NCBI RefSeq assembly: GCF_032884065.1
Contig: NC_088863.1
Location: 39,775,076-39,839,075 of the forward strand
DNA from: Artemia franciscana
Taxonomy: Eukaryota > Arthropoda > Branchiopoda > Anostraca > Artemiidae
DNA length: 64,000 nucleotides
Direction: 5' to 3'
In this document: one piece after another, positions 1-10,885 of the stretch
Layout: every line of letters starts with the position of its first letter
How positions within the stretch are numbered: the stretch's first letter is position 1
Notes under the pieces: generated by a model
Told to the model about the DNA's origin: nothing
What the model saw: only the letters and a program-made list of their open reading frames with translations
Databases searched by the model: none
Translations under genes and position numbers: made by a program

Positions 1-175
1 TTGTGGGGAGTTAACATGCCTAATATCCTTAAAGACATTGTTACTGGACCGTTCTACTATGCTGAACCAAATGGCTGTCTCAAAATTTTTACTGGATGCG
101 TTTGGAAAATGAAGGGGCTGGAGAAAAGGGCTACTTGCCCTCAAATCTCTTGTTACTCTTAAAAAGGGCACTGTA
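1..175. repeat. Family B repeat fragment
   Basis: A partial unit of the B repeat seen more fully at 1236-3150 and 6676-7568. It has the same landmarks in the same order: a 'cttaaagacattgttactgga' type start, an 'aaatggctgtctcaaaat' core, then 'ttgccctcaaatctc' and 'aaaaagggcac'. It runs off the left edge of the window. No coding potential is visible. Confidence 0.7.
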
Positions 176-1235
176 GAATTAATTGTAGTAGCCTAAGATT
201 TAGTGGCAGGAATAGAGATAGTAATAATAGTAACAGTAATAATAGTGTGAGTAAAAGCACAAGAATTGAGATGCAAATATTTTCTTTTGGTTAGTTCAAC
301 ATCCCTCACAACAAGCCCTATTAGTTTCAACTTCACACACCTAACTGTTCCTAAGATATTGCTATTACACCCTTTTGACCACCTGTATATAGAGGACCAG
401 TTCGGATTCAGTTCATCTTCCCCTCTCAAAGTTTCTTGAACATTTCCCCTTCGTGCCCTTAGCCATAGTTGTAATAGCAGTCACAGTAGTACCATTGATA
501 TTAATAGTAATAATATTGCATAGAGGTAGTACTACTAGCAGCAGTAGTATTAGCCTGTTGCCTTTTGCTCAGATGAACATCCTTCGTATCAAGTCCTGGA
601 AGTTTCAACCTAATGCAAATAGCCATTGCTATGACATTGCTGATAAGTCCTTTTGATAACCTGTATGTTTAAGTACTTCTTGAAATTTCATTCCATTGCT
701 CTTAACCCATTTCAGTTGCAAAAGAAGTAGTAGTAGTAGTATTTGTAGCAGTAACAGTAGCATTATCAGTATTGTGCACGTATAGCCTTTTGGTGAAACG
801 ATCTTCCCCTTTAAGCATTCTCTGAAAGTTTCAACTTCATACCCAAATCTACTCTTGATATACGCTATTTCGACAATGTGCATGTACGTAGGGTCTTTTG
901 ATTTAGTTCAAATTTCCTCTTAATACTTTCAATGGTCTAGTGTGGCAGTAGTAGTAGTGGTAGTTATAGCAGTGTTGATAGCATGCAAATTTTGCCTATT
1001 TGATCATCTCCCTTATCGTTTCCTGAATTTTTCAAATTAATATACTCAGCTATTCCTGTATTGTACACTTTTGACAATCCGTATACAAATAATGTGTTTT
1101 GATTTAGTTCAACAGCTCAACGTTTTCTGAAAGGCTCAAGTGAATACCCTTCATCTTCTTTGAAAGTAAAGTTTAAACATGCATACCTTTCTCAATAACA
1201 TATACTATGTGTAAACAATGAAGGAATTGCCTAAC
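176..1235. repeat. Family A tandem units with embedded AGT/AGC trinucleotide tracts
   Basis: Diverged tandem copies of a short unit whose landmarks are 'gatttagttcaacatccc', 'gaaagtttcaacttaat', 'gccattcctgagatattg' and 'acgcccttttgacaacctg'. Between the 'gttcctg' and 'atattgc' blocks some units carry interrupted AGT/AGC-type trinucleotide runs, for example near 220-245, 525-555, 725-770 and 940-975. The same unit recurs at 3270-3400, 20410-20995, 24950-25175, 37321-37510 and, in opposite orientation, 46786-48818. Short open frames here change frame from unit to unit and are not convincing genes. Confidence 0.75.
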
Positions 1236-3150
1236 TTACAGCCCTTGTCCTGAGGACCGTGGGGATGTTGAAATCCTGAATAGTGGACCTTTCAACAATG
1301 CTAAACAAAATTGTTCTCTTAAAATTTCGATCGGATATATTTTGGGGAACGATCAGCTAGGGGGGGGGGCTAAAGGCCCTCCATTCACTTTTTACTCTTA
1401 ATTACGTTTATAATGTTTTTACTTTCCGAACTTTAATAAATAAATAAAACATGAAAAATTTAAGGAATAAAGATCAGTATATGTATGCTAAACTGACAAT
1501 CCATATCCATTTCAGAAAAGTGCAAATTATGTTCTGGTCATGACAAGGTATGAGGGCTGTCAAACTACCTTTCAACTACGATGAACAAAATGGCTATCTT
1601 AAAATTTTGATTTGCTGTGTTTTTGGGAATTCGTGGGCGTGGGGAGAGACTGTTGCTCTGCAATAACTTTTGACAAATAAAAAGGGCACTAGCCCTTTCA
1701 ATTTCTAGTCGAATGAGCCCTTTTCAAGCTTCTACGACGAAAAATAATCATCTGAAAATTTTGTATCAGGTACTCTTCAGGAAAATGCAAGGTTAGGGGG
1801 GGGGGTATCCATCCTTCAATCAACCTCAATCTTTAAAAAAAAACCACTAGAACTTCGGATTTTCGATCCAATGAGCCTAATGAGCTCCTAAGTTTATACG
1901 ATCGCCATTTCTATACAAACCTTATATGCCCAAGGCCATAACTGACAATCCTTGCCCTGAGGGCTCTAGGGTGGGTTGTCATTCTTAAAGACTGAATTTC
2001 TGGATATTTCAATTACGTTGAACAAAAGTATATCTTAAAGTTTTGATTGAATGTGTTTGGCAAAACGGTGGGCGTGGGATGAGGATTAGTTGCCTTCCAA
2101 TCACTTTCGACTATTAAAAAGGGACTAGCCCTTTCAATTTCCAATCGAATGAACTCTTTTCGAAGTTTTCTTTTCGAACAAATATCCATCTTAAAATTTC
2201 TATCTGATGCATTTCGGAAAAATGCGAGGTGTGGGGGAGGGGTATCCACCCTTCGATCACTTTGAATCTTGATAAGGGTACTAGAACTTCTGATTACCAA
2301 TCTAATGACCCCCTCCGAAGCTTATACGATCACCCTTTCTATATATATACCATATATGCCCCAAGGGAATAACTAACAACCCTTGCCCTGAGGGCTGTGG
2401 GGGGGGGATCTTCAAATACATAATTCCGGACCTTTCAGTTGCGTTGAAAAAAATGGCTAACTGAAAATTTTGATTAGATGTGTTTGGGGAAATAATGGGC
2501 GTGGGAGGAGGGATTAGTTGCCCTCCAATCACTTTTGACTATTAAAAAGGGTACATTTACAATCGAATGAGCTGTTTTGGAAGTTTCTACGACAACAAAT
2601 GGCCATCTCAAACTTCATATCAGATGTATTTAGGGAAAACATGAGGTGTGTGGGAAATGGTGGGTGTTGGAGGGGGGTTAGTTGCCCTCCAATCACTTTT
2701 TATTATTTAAAAGCCCTTTCACTTTCTAATCAAATAAGCTCTTTTTGGAAGTTTCTACGACCAATCCTTCGATACGAAGTGCTCTGGATAACCTCAAAAA
2801 CGGCACTAACACTTCTAATTAGCAATCCAATGAACACCCTCCAAAGTTTATATGATCACCCTTTCTTTATCAACCTTATATGCACCCAGGGCAAAATTTA
2901 CAACCCTTGATCTGAGGACTGTATGAGGGGGGGGGGCATCCTCAAATACATAATTGCTGGACCTTTCAACTACGTTGAACGAAATGGTCATATCAAAATT
3001 TTGATTGGATGTGTTTGGGGAAATAGTGGGTGTGGAGGGGGTTAGTTGCCCTCCAATCACTTTTGATTATAAAAGGTCACTAGCCCTTTCAATTTCTAAC
3101 CGAATTAACCCTTTTTGAAGTTTCTGTGACAAATGCTTCGATACGAGGTG
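1236..3150. repeat. Family B tandem array
   Basis: Four or five diverged tandem units of roughly 440-520 bp. Each opens with a block like 'cccttgccctgaggactg' (near 1236, 1945, 2388, 2908). Then come 'cctttcaactacgttgaa', 'aatggctatctcaaaat', a G-run, 'agttgccctccaatcactt', a 'aaaagggcactag' block and a second G-run followed by 'gtatccaccctt'. G-runs of 8-10 bases mark fixed points in the unit. Open frames such as 2013-2300 (minus) and 2599-2910 (plus) lie wholly within units and are treated as chance. Confidence 0.8.
1440..1550. repeat. Family F fragment inside the B array
   Basis: The stretch containing 'aaactgacaatccat' and 'tttcagaaaagtgcaaatt' followed by 'gttctggtcatgac' matches the F repeat at 39090-39175 and interrupts the B unit order. 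Probably an old insertion or a recombination product. The boundaries are approximate. Confidence 0.5.
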
Positions 3151-3156
3151 CCCTCG

Positions 3157-3399
<243 letters not shown>

Positions 3400-3400
<1 letters not shown>

Positions 3401-3740
3401 GGGGGATACACTGCTGCAGGGTGACATTTAAAGAAATACTCAAAAGCGATTCTATTGTGTGAGATAGTTTAATAGCTATGTTGTCAGGTTGCTATATTGC
3501 CAGCTATTGCCAGCTATATTGTCTTTCATAAGAGAATTTAAATGTTTTTGTGCCATTTTATCATATACGCAAAACTGCTATTAACAAAAATATTTATTTT
3601 GCGTTCACTTTCTTATTATAAACTCAAAAGCCATATTGGGGCTTTCTTTTAAGGTTAAACTAAATTTACGTAGACTAGGCCAGAACTCTTCATTTCGAGG
3701 TTGGAACTAAAGAACGAAAAAGCTTTTGAAAACAGGTTTT
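3400..3740. repeat. Family D repeat, copy 1
   Basis: Matches 5900-6240 over about 330 bp, with landmarks 'ctgctgcagg', 'gtctttcat', 'aaatgtttttgtg', 'ctgctattaacaaaaatat', 'gcgttcactttc', 'actcaaaagccat' and 'ctaggccagaactc'. A third shorter copy is at 6478-6675. This copy stops where element C begins (about 3741). Copies 2 and 3 instead continue into 'gaaattctaattgctattt', so C appears to have interrupted or replaced the end of this D copy. Confidence 0.7.
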
Positions 3741-3742
3741 TA

Positions 3743-3775
3743 TGGCACTTGCTATTAACCAAGTGACATATAGTA
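3743..3775 (+). other. Left terminus of element C (hairpin-forming)
   Basis: The end has the form TGGCACTTG(G/C)TATTAACCAAGTG, in which CTTGGT and ACCAAG can pair around a 4-nt loop. This copy is imperfect (cttgct). The same terminus occurs at 46563-46590 and, reverse-complemented, at about 28604-28636. Confidence 0.6.
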
Positions 3776-5742
3776 ATCGCAACTTCTGTCGGTCTGTCTG
3801 TCTGTCGGTCAGTCTGTCTGTCGGTCCCAGGTTTCTTACTTTAGACACATCCAAGTAAGCTAGGACGATGAAATTTGGCAGGCGCATCAGAGACCGGACC
3901 AGATTAAATTAGAAATAGTAGTTTTCCCAATTTGACCAGCGCTCTTGTTTCAAATCCCGACCGGACCTGGTGACATCAGGGGGAGTTGGGAGGGGGAAAC
4001 CTAAAATCTTGGAAAACACTAAGAGTGGAGGGACCGGGATGAAATTTGGTGGGAAAAATAAGCACAAGTCCTATATACATGACTGACCTAACCGGAACAG
4101 GTCCGCTCTCTTTAGGGTAGTTGGGGGGGGGGGGGGGTTAGTTCTGAAAAGTTGGAAAAATGAGGCATTTTTAACTTACGAACGGGTGATTGGATCTAAA
4201 TGAAATTTGATATTTAGAAAGGTATCATGTCTCAAAGCTCTTATTTTAAATTTCGACCGGATCTGGTGACATTGGGGGAGTTTGGGGGAGGGGACATAAA
4301 ATCATGAAAAACGCTTAGAGTGGAGGGATCGGGATGGAACTTGGTGGGAAAAATAAACAGAAGTCTTAGATACGTGATTGACATAATTGGAACGGATCCG
4401 CTCTATTTGGGGAATTGGGGGGGGGGTTAATTCTGAAAAATTAAAAAAATGACGTATTTTTAACTTACGAAGGAGTGATCGGATCTTCATGAAACTTCAT
4501 ATTTAGAAGGATCTTGTAACTCAGATCTCTTATTTTAAATCTTAACCGGATCCAGCGTCATTGGGGGGGGGTTGGAAATCCTATAAAATACTTAAAGCGG
4601 AGAGATCAGGATGAAACTGGATGGGAAGAATAAAAACAGGTCTAAGATACGTGACTGACATAACCGGACTGGATCCGTTCTCTTTGGTGAAGTTAAGGGG
4701 GGAGGGGTAATTCGGAAAAATGAGGTATTTGTAAATTACGAACGGGTGATCAGATCTTAAGAAAATTTGATATTTAGAAGGATCTTGTGCTTTAAAGCTC
4801 CTATTTTAAATTCCGACCAGATCCCTTGACGTTGGGGGGAGTTCGAGGGGGAAACTGGAATTCTTGGAAACGGGAAAATTGGGGTATTTTTATTTTACGA
4901 AAAGGTGATCGGATCTTAATTAAACTTGATGTGTAGAAGGATCTTATGTCTCAGATGCTCCATTTTCGACTCGAATTGGATCCGGGGACACAGGAGGTTA
5001 GAAGAGGGAAACAGAAATCTTGGAAAACGCTTAGAGTGGAGAGATCGGGATGAAACTTGATGGGAAGAATAAACACAAGTTCTAGATACGTGTTTGACAT
5101 AATTGGAACGGATCCTCTCTCTTTTGAGGAGCTGGGGGGTGTTAATTTGGAAAAGTAAGAAAAATTGAGGTATTTTTAACTTAAGAACGGGTGAACGGAT
5201 CTTAATGGAATTTGATATTTAGAAGGGATTCACGTCTCAGAGCTCTTACTTTAAATCTCGACCAGATTTGTTCACATTGGAGGGAGTTGGAGGGGAAAAT
5301 CGGAAATCTTCGAAAACGCTTAGAGTGGAGGAATCGGTATGAAGCTTGGTGAATAGAATAAGCAAATATTGTAGATACGTGATTGACGTAACCGTACTGG
5401 ACTCACTCTCTTTGGGGGAGTTGGGGAGGAGGGGCTCAGTGATTTGGCGAGTTAGGTGCTTCTGGACGTGCTAGGACGATGAAAATTGGTAGGCGTGTCA
5501 GGGAGCTGCATAATTTGACTTGATAAAGTCGTTTTCCCAGATTCGACCATCTGGGGGGCTAAAGGGAGAGGAAAAATTAGAAAAAATGAAGTATTTATAA
5601 CTTACGAGTTGGTGAATGGATTTTAATGAATTTTGGTATTTAGAAGGACATCGTGACTCAGACCTCTTATTTTAAATCCTGACCGGCATTAAGCCTCTGA
5701 TTTTCCTTTTAAATCAATCTATTGTTTCTTAGAATTTTGTTA

Positions 5743-5763
5743 GAGCTCATACCAAATGAGCTC
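5743..5763. other. Right-end hairpin of element C
   Basis: Perfect 8-bp arms gagctcat / atgagctc with a 5-nt loop, about 60 bp inside the right end. The equivalent hairpin is at 9666-9686 in copy 2. One arm is degenerate at 26321-26341 in copy 3. Confidence 0.7.
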
Positions 5764-5822
5764 TTGGCTCTTAGCTCTTCTGGCCTCGTCACAAGTGTCA
5801 GATGAGCTCTTAGCTCTTGTTT

Positions 5823-6675
5823 AATAGCTTATTTAAATTTTTTTTCATACATGAAAAATATAGAAAAAACTTTTAGTCTTTTTTTCTCTTTATGAGACTA
5901 GTACGTTGCTGCAGGATGGCATGTAAAGAATTACTCGCAAGCTATTCTAAGATATTTCAATTGTCTAAGATATTTTAATACCTTTATTGTCAAAGTCTTT
6001 CATCAGGAAACTTAAATGTTTTTGTGTCACTTTATCATATATGCCAAATTGCTATTAACAAAAATATCTGTTGTGCGTTCACTTTACCGTTGAAGACTCA
6101 AACGCCATTCTAATCCTTTCTTCTACGATTAAAGCAAATTTAAGTAAACTAGACCAGAACTCCTCATTTCAAACTTGAAATTAAAGAAGGAATAAACACG
6201 GAAAAAGCTTTTGAAATTGGATTAAATTCTAATTGCTATTTTATAGCTTATTCTCTGTCTTTTTTACTAGCTAACTATTAAGTAGGGTACTAGTTTCTTA
6301 CTTACTTGGACTATTTACAAATAATTTTTGACTAATATTGAAAAGTAAAAGAAAATAACGCTATTTTCATTAACTGAAAATGAAAGAAAAGCTGAGGTCC
6401 GAAAAGCTCAGGTTCTCCTCTTTACATTTTTGCGAATTGGCTTACTTTACCTACCAATCATTTTTTGTGTTTTTTTTTTATTTTAGACAAAATATATGTT
6501 TTGCGTTCACTTTCCCGTTGAAGATTCAAAAGCCATTCTAAGCCTTTCTTCTACGGTTAAAGTCAATTTAGGTAAACTAGGTCATAATTTTTCATTTGAA
6601 GCTTGAAATTACAGAACGAAAAACTCGGAAAAAACTTTTGGAAATTGGATGAAATTCTAATTGCTATTTTTCATA
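5823..6675. repeat. Family D copies 2 (5900-6240) and 3 (6478-6675) with AT-rich spacer
   Basis: Copy 2 repeats the D landmarks of 3400-3740 and runs on into 'ggattaaattctaattgct'. After an AT-rich spacer, the second half of D recurs from 'acaaaatatatgttttgcg' to 'ggatgaaattctaattgct', directly joined to a B unit. No gene is seen. Confidence 0.7.
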
Positions 6676-7568
6676 AAAACCTCATATGTCCCGGGGCATA
6701 CCTTACAACCCTTGCTCATTGGCTCTTGGGGATTGTGTCCGCCCTAAAGACATTGTTACATGATTTTTGAACTATTGGTGACAAACTGGATATCTCACAA
6801 TTTCAAATGAATTCCTTTTGGGAAAAGAGGATATCATGGAGGGGGTAAAGGGGCTAGTTACTCTCCATAATGGTTGATTGTTAAAAATTAACTAGAACTA
6901 TACATTTCGAATCAAACGAATGTCCTCTAAAGTTCAAACGACCACCTTTTTCATAAGAACCTTATATGCCCCTGGGGTATAACTTACAATCCTTACCCCA
7001 AGACTTTGGGGGTTTTGTCAACTACAAAGACCGTATTATATGATCTTTGAACTATTCTTGAAAAAAATGGCTATCTAAAAATTTCAATCGGATATATTTG
7101 CGGAAAATACGACTTGGGGGAGAGGTGACGTCCCTCTGATCCCTTTACCTTATGAAAAGGGCAATAGAACATCTGATTTCTAATCAAATGAGGTTATTCC
7201 GGAATTTTTTTGACCAACCTTTCCATAATAGTCTTGTATGCCCTCAGGCCATAACTTACATCCCTTGCGCTGAGGCCTTTGGGGGTAGGTGGATGTCATC
7301 CTCAAAGACATAATTCCCAGACCTTTCAACTACACGGAACAAAATGGCTATTTCAAATTTTGATTAGATGTGTCTTGTGTATTGATGGGCTTGGGGGAGG
7401 GGGACTCGTTTCCGTCCAGTCACTTATGACTAATAAAAAGGGCACTAGATCTTTAAATTTCCAATCAAACGAGCCTTTTTTGAAACTTTTAAAACAACAA
7501 ATGGTCATCTCAAAATTTCTATCAGATACATTTTGGAAAAATACGGAGTTTGGGGGGGGGGTATCCAC
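6676..7568. repeat. Family B tandem array, second locus
   Basis: About three diverged B units, with 'cataccttacaacccttgc'-type starts near 6700, 6990 and 7255. The last unit stops inside its 'ggggtatccac' block at about 7568 and is joined directly to a truncated element C. Confidence 0.75.
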
Positions 7569-9745
7569 AGACCAGGTTAAATTAGAAATAGTCATTTTCC
7601 CGATTTTACCATCTGGAGGGGGGAGCGGAGGGCTGGTTAATTCGGAAAAAAATTGAAAAAAATGAAGTATTTTTAACTTACGAACGGGTGATGAGATCTT
7701 AATGAAATTTGATGTTTGAAAGGATATCGTGTCTCAGAGATCCTATTTTAAATCCCAGCCAGATCCGGTGACATTGGGGGGAGTTGGAGGGGGAACCTAA
7801 AATCTTGGAAAACGCTTAGAGTGGAGGGATCGGGATGAAACTTGGTGGGAAAAATAAGCAGAAGTCCTAGATACGTGATTGACATAATTGGAACGGATCT
7901 GCTCTGTTGAGGGGAGTTGGGGGGAGGGTTAATTCTGAAAAATTAGAAAAAAATGAGGTATTTTTTACTTACGAAGGAGTGACCGGATCTTAATGAAATT
8001 TCATAATTAGAAGGATCTCGTAACTCAGACCTCTTACTTTAAATCCCGACCGGATCCGGACTCATTAAGGGCGAGGGGGAGGAGTTGGGGAAACGAGAAA
8101 TCTTGGAAAACATTTAAAGCGGAGAGATCATGATGAAACCTGGTGCTGACATAAGTGGAACGGATCATCTCTGGATCCGCTGACATATGGGGGAGTTGGG
8201 GGGGGGGACCTAAAATCTTGGGAAACGCTTAGAGTGGAGGGATCGGGATGAAAATTGGTGGGAAAAATAGGTGGAGGTCCTAGATACGTGACTGACACAA
8301 CCGAAACGGCTCCGCTCTATTTGGGGGAGTTAAGGGAGGGAGGGCTAAATTTGAAAAATTAGAAAAAATGAAGTATTTTTAACTTACGAAGGAGTGATCG
8401 TATCATGATAAAATTCCATATTTAGAAGGACCTCGGAACTCAGATCTTTCATTTTAAATCCCGACCGGATCCGGCTTCATTGAGGGGGGAGGGACTAGAA
8501 ATCTTGGAAAACACTTTAAGCGTAGAGATTAGGATGAAACTTGGTGGGAGGAATAAAAACATGTCCAAGATACGTGACTGAAATAACCGGACTGGATCCG
8601 CCCTCTTTGGTGGAGTTTGGGGGGAGTAATTCGGAAAAATTAAAAGGTATTTTTAACTTACGAACAGGTGATCAGATCTTAATGAAATTTGATATTTAGA
8701 AGGATCTTATGCTTAACAGCCCTTATTTTAAATCCCAACCAGATCCGGTGACATTGGGGGAGTTGGATGGGGAAACAGGAATTCTTGTAAAACGTAAAAA
8801 TTGAGGTATCTTTATCTTACGAATGGGTGATCGGATCTTAATGAAAATTGATATATAGAAGGATCTTGTGTCTCAGATGCTCCAATTTCAATTCGAATCG
8901 GATCCGGGGACAAGGGCGGTTGGAGGGGGAACAGAAATTTTGGAAAACGTTTAGAATGGAGAGATCGGGATGAAACCTGATGGGAAGAATAAGCACAAGT
9001 TATAAATACGTGATTGCCATAATTGGAACGGATCTGTTCAATTTGGAGGAGCTGGGGGATGTTGATTTGGAAAAATTAAAAAAATTGAGGAATTTTTAAC
9101 TTAAGAACGGGTGACCCCCGTCGCCCGTTTTAATTTGATATTTAGAAGGAACTCATGTCTTAGAGCTCTTATTTCAAATTCTGACCAGATCTGTTGACAT
9201 TGGGGGGAGTTGGAGGGGGAAACCGGAAATCTTGGAAAACACTTAGAGTAGAGAAATCGGGATGAAACTTGTTGGGTAGAATAAGCAAATATCGTAGATA
9301 CGTGATTGACGTAACCGTACTGGATCCAGTCTTTTTGAGGGTGTTAGGGGGTGGGGTTCAGTGCTTCGGCGAGTTTGGTGCTTCTGGATGAACTAGGACA
9401 ATGGAAATTCGTAGGCGTGTCTGGGAGCTGCACAAATTGACTTGATGAAATCGTTTTCCCCGATTAGACCATCTGGGGGGCTGAAAGGAAAGGAAAAAGT
9501 ACAAGAAAACAAGGTATTTATAACTTACGAGTGGGTGATCGGATCTTAATGAATTTTCATATTTAGAAGGACCTCGTGACTCAGAGCTCTTATTTTAAAT
9601 CCCGACCGGCATTAAGCCTCTGATTTTCCTTTTAAATCAATCTATTGATTCTTAGAAATTTACTAGAGCTCATACCATATGAGCTCTTGGCTTTTGGCTC
9701 GTCCGGCCTCGTCACAAGTGTCATATGAGCTCTTTGCTCTTTTTC
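7569..9745 (+). mobile_element. Element C, copy 2 (left-truncated)
   Basis: It begins abruptly inside the C head ('agaccaggttaaattagaa'), lacking the terminal hairpin and GTCTGTCTG tract. It then follows copy 1 through the tandem subunits, the distinct last subunit (about 9200-9500), 'ccggcattaagcctctg' (about 9600) and the right-end hairpin (9666-9686). The junction with B at 7568 is blunt, as expected from recombination or deletion and not from a clean insertion. Open frames such as 7279-7656 cross the B/C junction and are not genes. Confidence 0.7.
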
Positions 9746-10035
9746 TTTTTATCTGTCGCCAATTTTCGGGGTTTAGGGTGTTTTTCGCAATCACCTTAAA
9801 TTTGTTTTCACAATAAACTTTTACTTTAAGACTTACCGAAGGTATAGTTACCATATCTGAATCAGTGTCAATTAACATTTTTTCTCATTGAGAAGTTTTT
9901 TTTCAAAATGCTTTTTTCAACTTTTGCCCACTGTGGGTCGTGGTTCGCTCTTTACTGGGTTGCATCTATTGCTGCAACTTCGATAAAATAGTTGATATAC
10001 TATGTTATCTAACACGCTTCCCTTAAGATAAATAG
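9746..10035. repeat. Unassigned stretch containing a block shared with 25575-25690
   Basis: The section 'cactgtgggtcgtggttcg' through 'gttgcatctattgctgcaa' (about 9905-9990) resembles 'catgggccagggtttattc' through 'gttgcagctattgctgcaa' near 25625-25670. A short dispersed repeat is likely. Nothing else is recognised. Confidence 0.5.
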
Positions 10036-10885
10036 CCATGACTCAATCCATCCTGGTCGAGAGCAGAAAAAAAAAGAAAATATCTAGGATCCTTAAATCA
10101 TCAGCATGCGTCCTGGAGAGTATTTCCTCCCCATTTGATTCCGTGGTTTTTAAGACAAAATCTATCAAAATAATCCTGTGAAAGGAAGATAGAACACAGC
10201 CCAGGTTCACTCCTGATTTAATACGAAACCAGCTGCTAACTTCATTTCCTACCTTAACCGCAGTAGTGTTAATCTCGTGATCCCTTTTAATGTATTTATC
10301 TGGTATACCATGCAAGGATAAGACCTTTGCCGAAGCTCCTCTATCAATACAATCAAACGTTTTCTCATAATCTATAAAGCTGAGGACGGAAGATTTTGAT
10401 AACCCAGGTACTTCCCAATTACTAATCCAAGAATGAAAATTTGGCCGATATATTCTCTACCTTTTCTATCTTTTCTAAAACCGCACTATTCTTCTCTTAA
10501 AATTTTATCTAAAGCATCTCTCTGTCTAAAAAGTATCATATTACTAAGTAATTTGCTACCTACATGGACAAGATTACTTCCTCGATAATTACCACAATCA
10601 CTCTTATCACAGTTCTTATACAGTGGTTTAATTAACGTTTTTTTTAATCGATAGGTACTTCCCCTATTCCAAGAGATCATATTCATAATCTTCAGTAACT
10701 TATTTCTAACCCCAGAACCACCATATTTAAGAAACTCATTCACCACACACATCAGCCTGGAGCCTTATTATTTTTTAATCCTTTTAGTACTGTCGCGAAT
10801 TCTTTCTCATAAAACAAATCTTCCTTCCCATCCAAGGCATCACAAACTTTTTCATTTTCTTCTATATCTTTTCCTGAATTTGAAG
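10036..10885 (-). pseudogene. Decayed non-LTR (LINE) reverse transcriptase
   Basis: Reading right to left, the conceptual protein runs in several frames. At 10750-10880 is a lead-in ending near NNKAPG. At 10486-10752 is a palm segment with PLYKNCDKSDCGNYRG (canonical KKGDKSxxxNYRGI). Near 10340-10390 lies motif A, reading FIDYEKTFDCID. At 10043-10315 come GIPDKYIK, motif B decayed to GVNLGCVLS (family usually GVxQGCVLSP) and motif C HADDL with both aspartates kept. Frameshifts separate the pieces, and the 3' part of the protein is missing beyond an A-rich interruption near 10065. It resembles the endonuclease-reverse transcriptase LINEs common in invertebrates, probably RTE-like. It is a dead copy. 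Confidence 0.85.

Larger units (their letters stand above)
3741..5822 (+). mobile_element. Element C, copy 1 (full length, non-coding, internally repetitive)
   Basis: The left end is 'tatggcacttgctattaacc', followed by a GTCTGTCTGTCGG tract and a 'gatgaaatttggcaggcg' block. The body is tandem subunits of about 280-310 bp: 'ttaacttacgaacgggtga', 'gatcggatcttaatgaaat', 'tcttattttaaatcccgac', a G-run with 'gagttgg', 'cttggaaaacgcttagagt', 'gggatgaaacttggtggg', 'tacgtgattgacataa'. A distinct last subunit with 'aggtgcttctggacg' follows, then 'ccggcattaagcctctg' and a right end with a gagctcat/atgagctc hairpin (5743-5763) and 'ctcttagctcttgtt'. Copies 2 and 3 keep the same order, so this is one defined element and not a random array. 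No coding frame survives across subunits. The identity of the mobilising machinery is unknown. Confidence 0.7.

Noticed and set aside
3743..5822. Element C as a Helitron
   Set aside because: Terminal hairpins fit loosely, but no 5' TC or 3' CTRR with AT-dinucleotide target could be established by comparing copies, so the class is left open.
7279..7656. 125-codon plus-strand frame
   Set aside because: It crosses the junction of a family B unit and a truncated element C, and its Gly-rich parts are the G-runs of both repeats.
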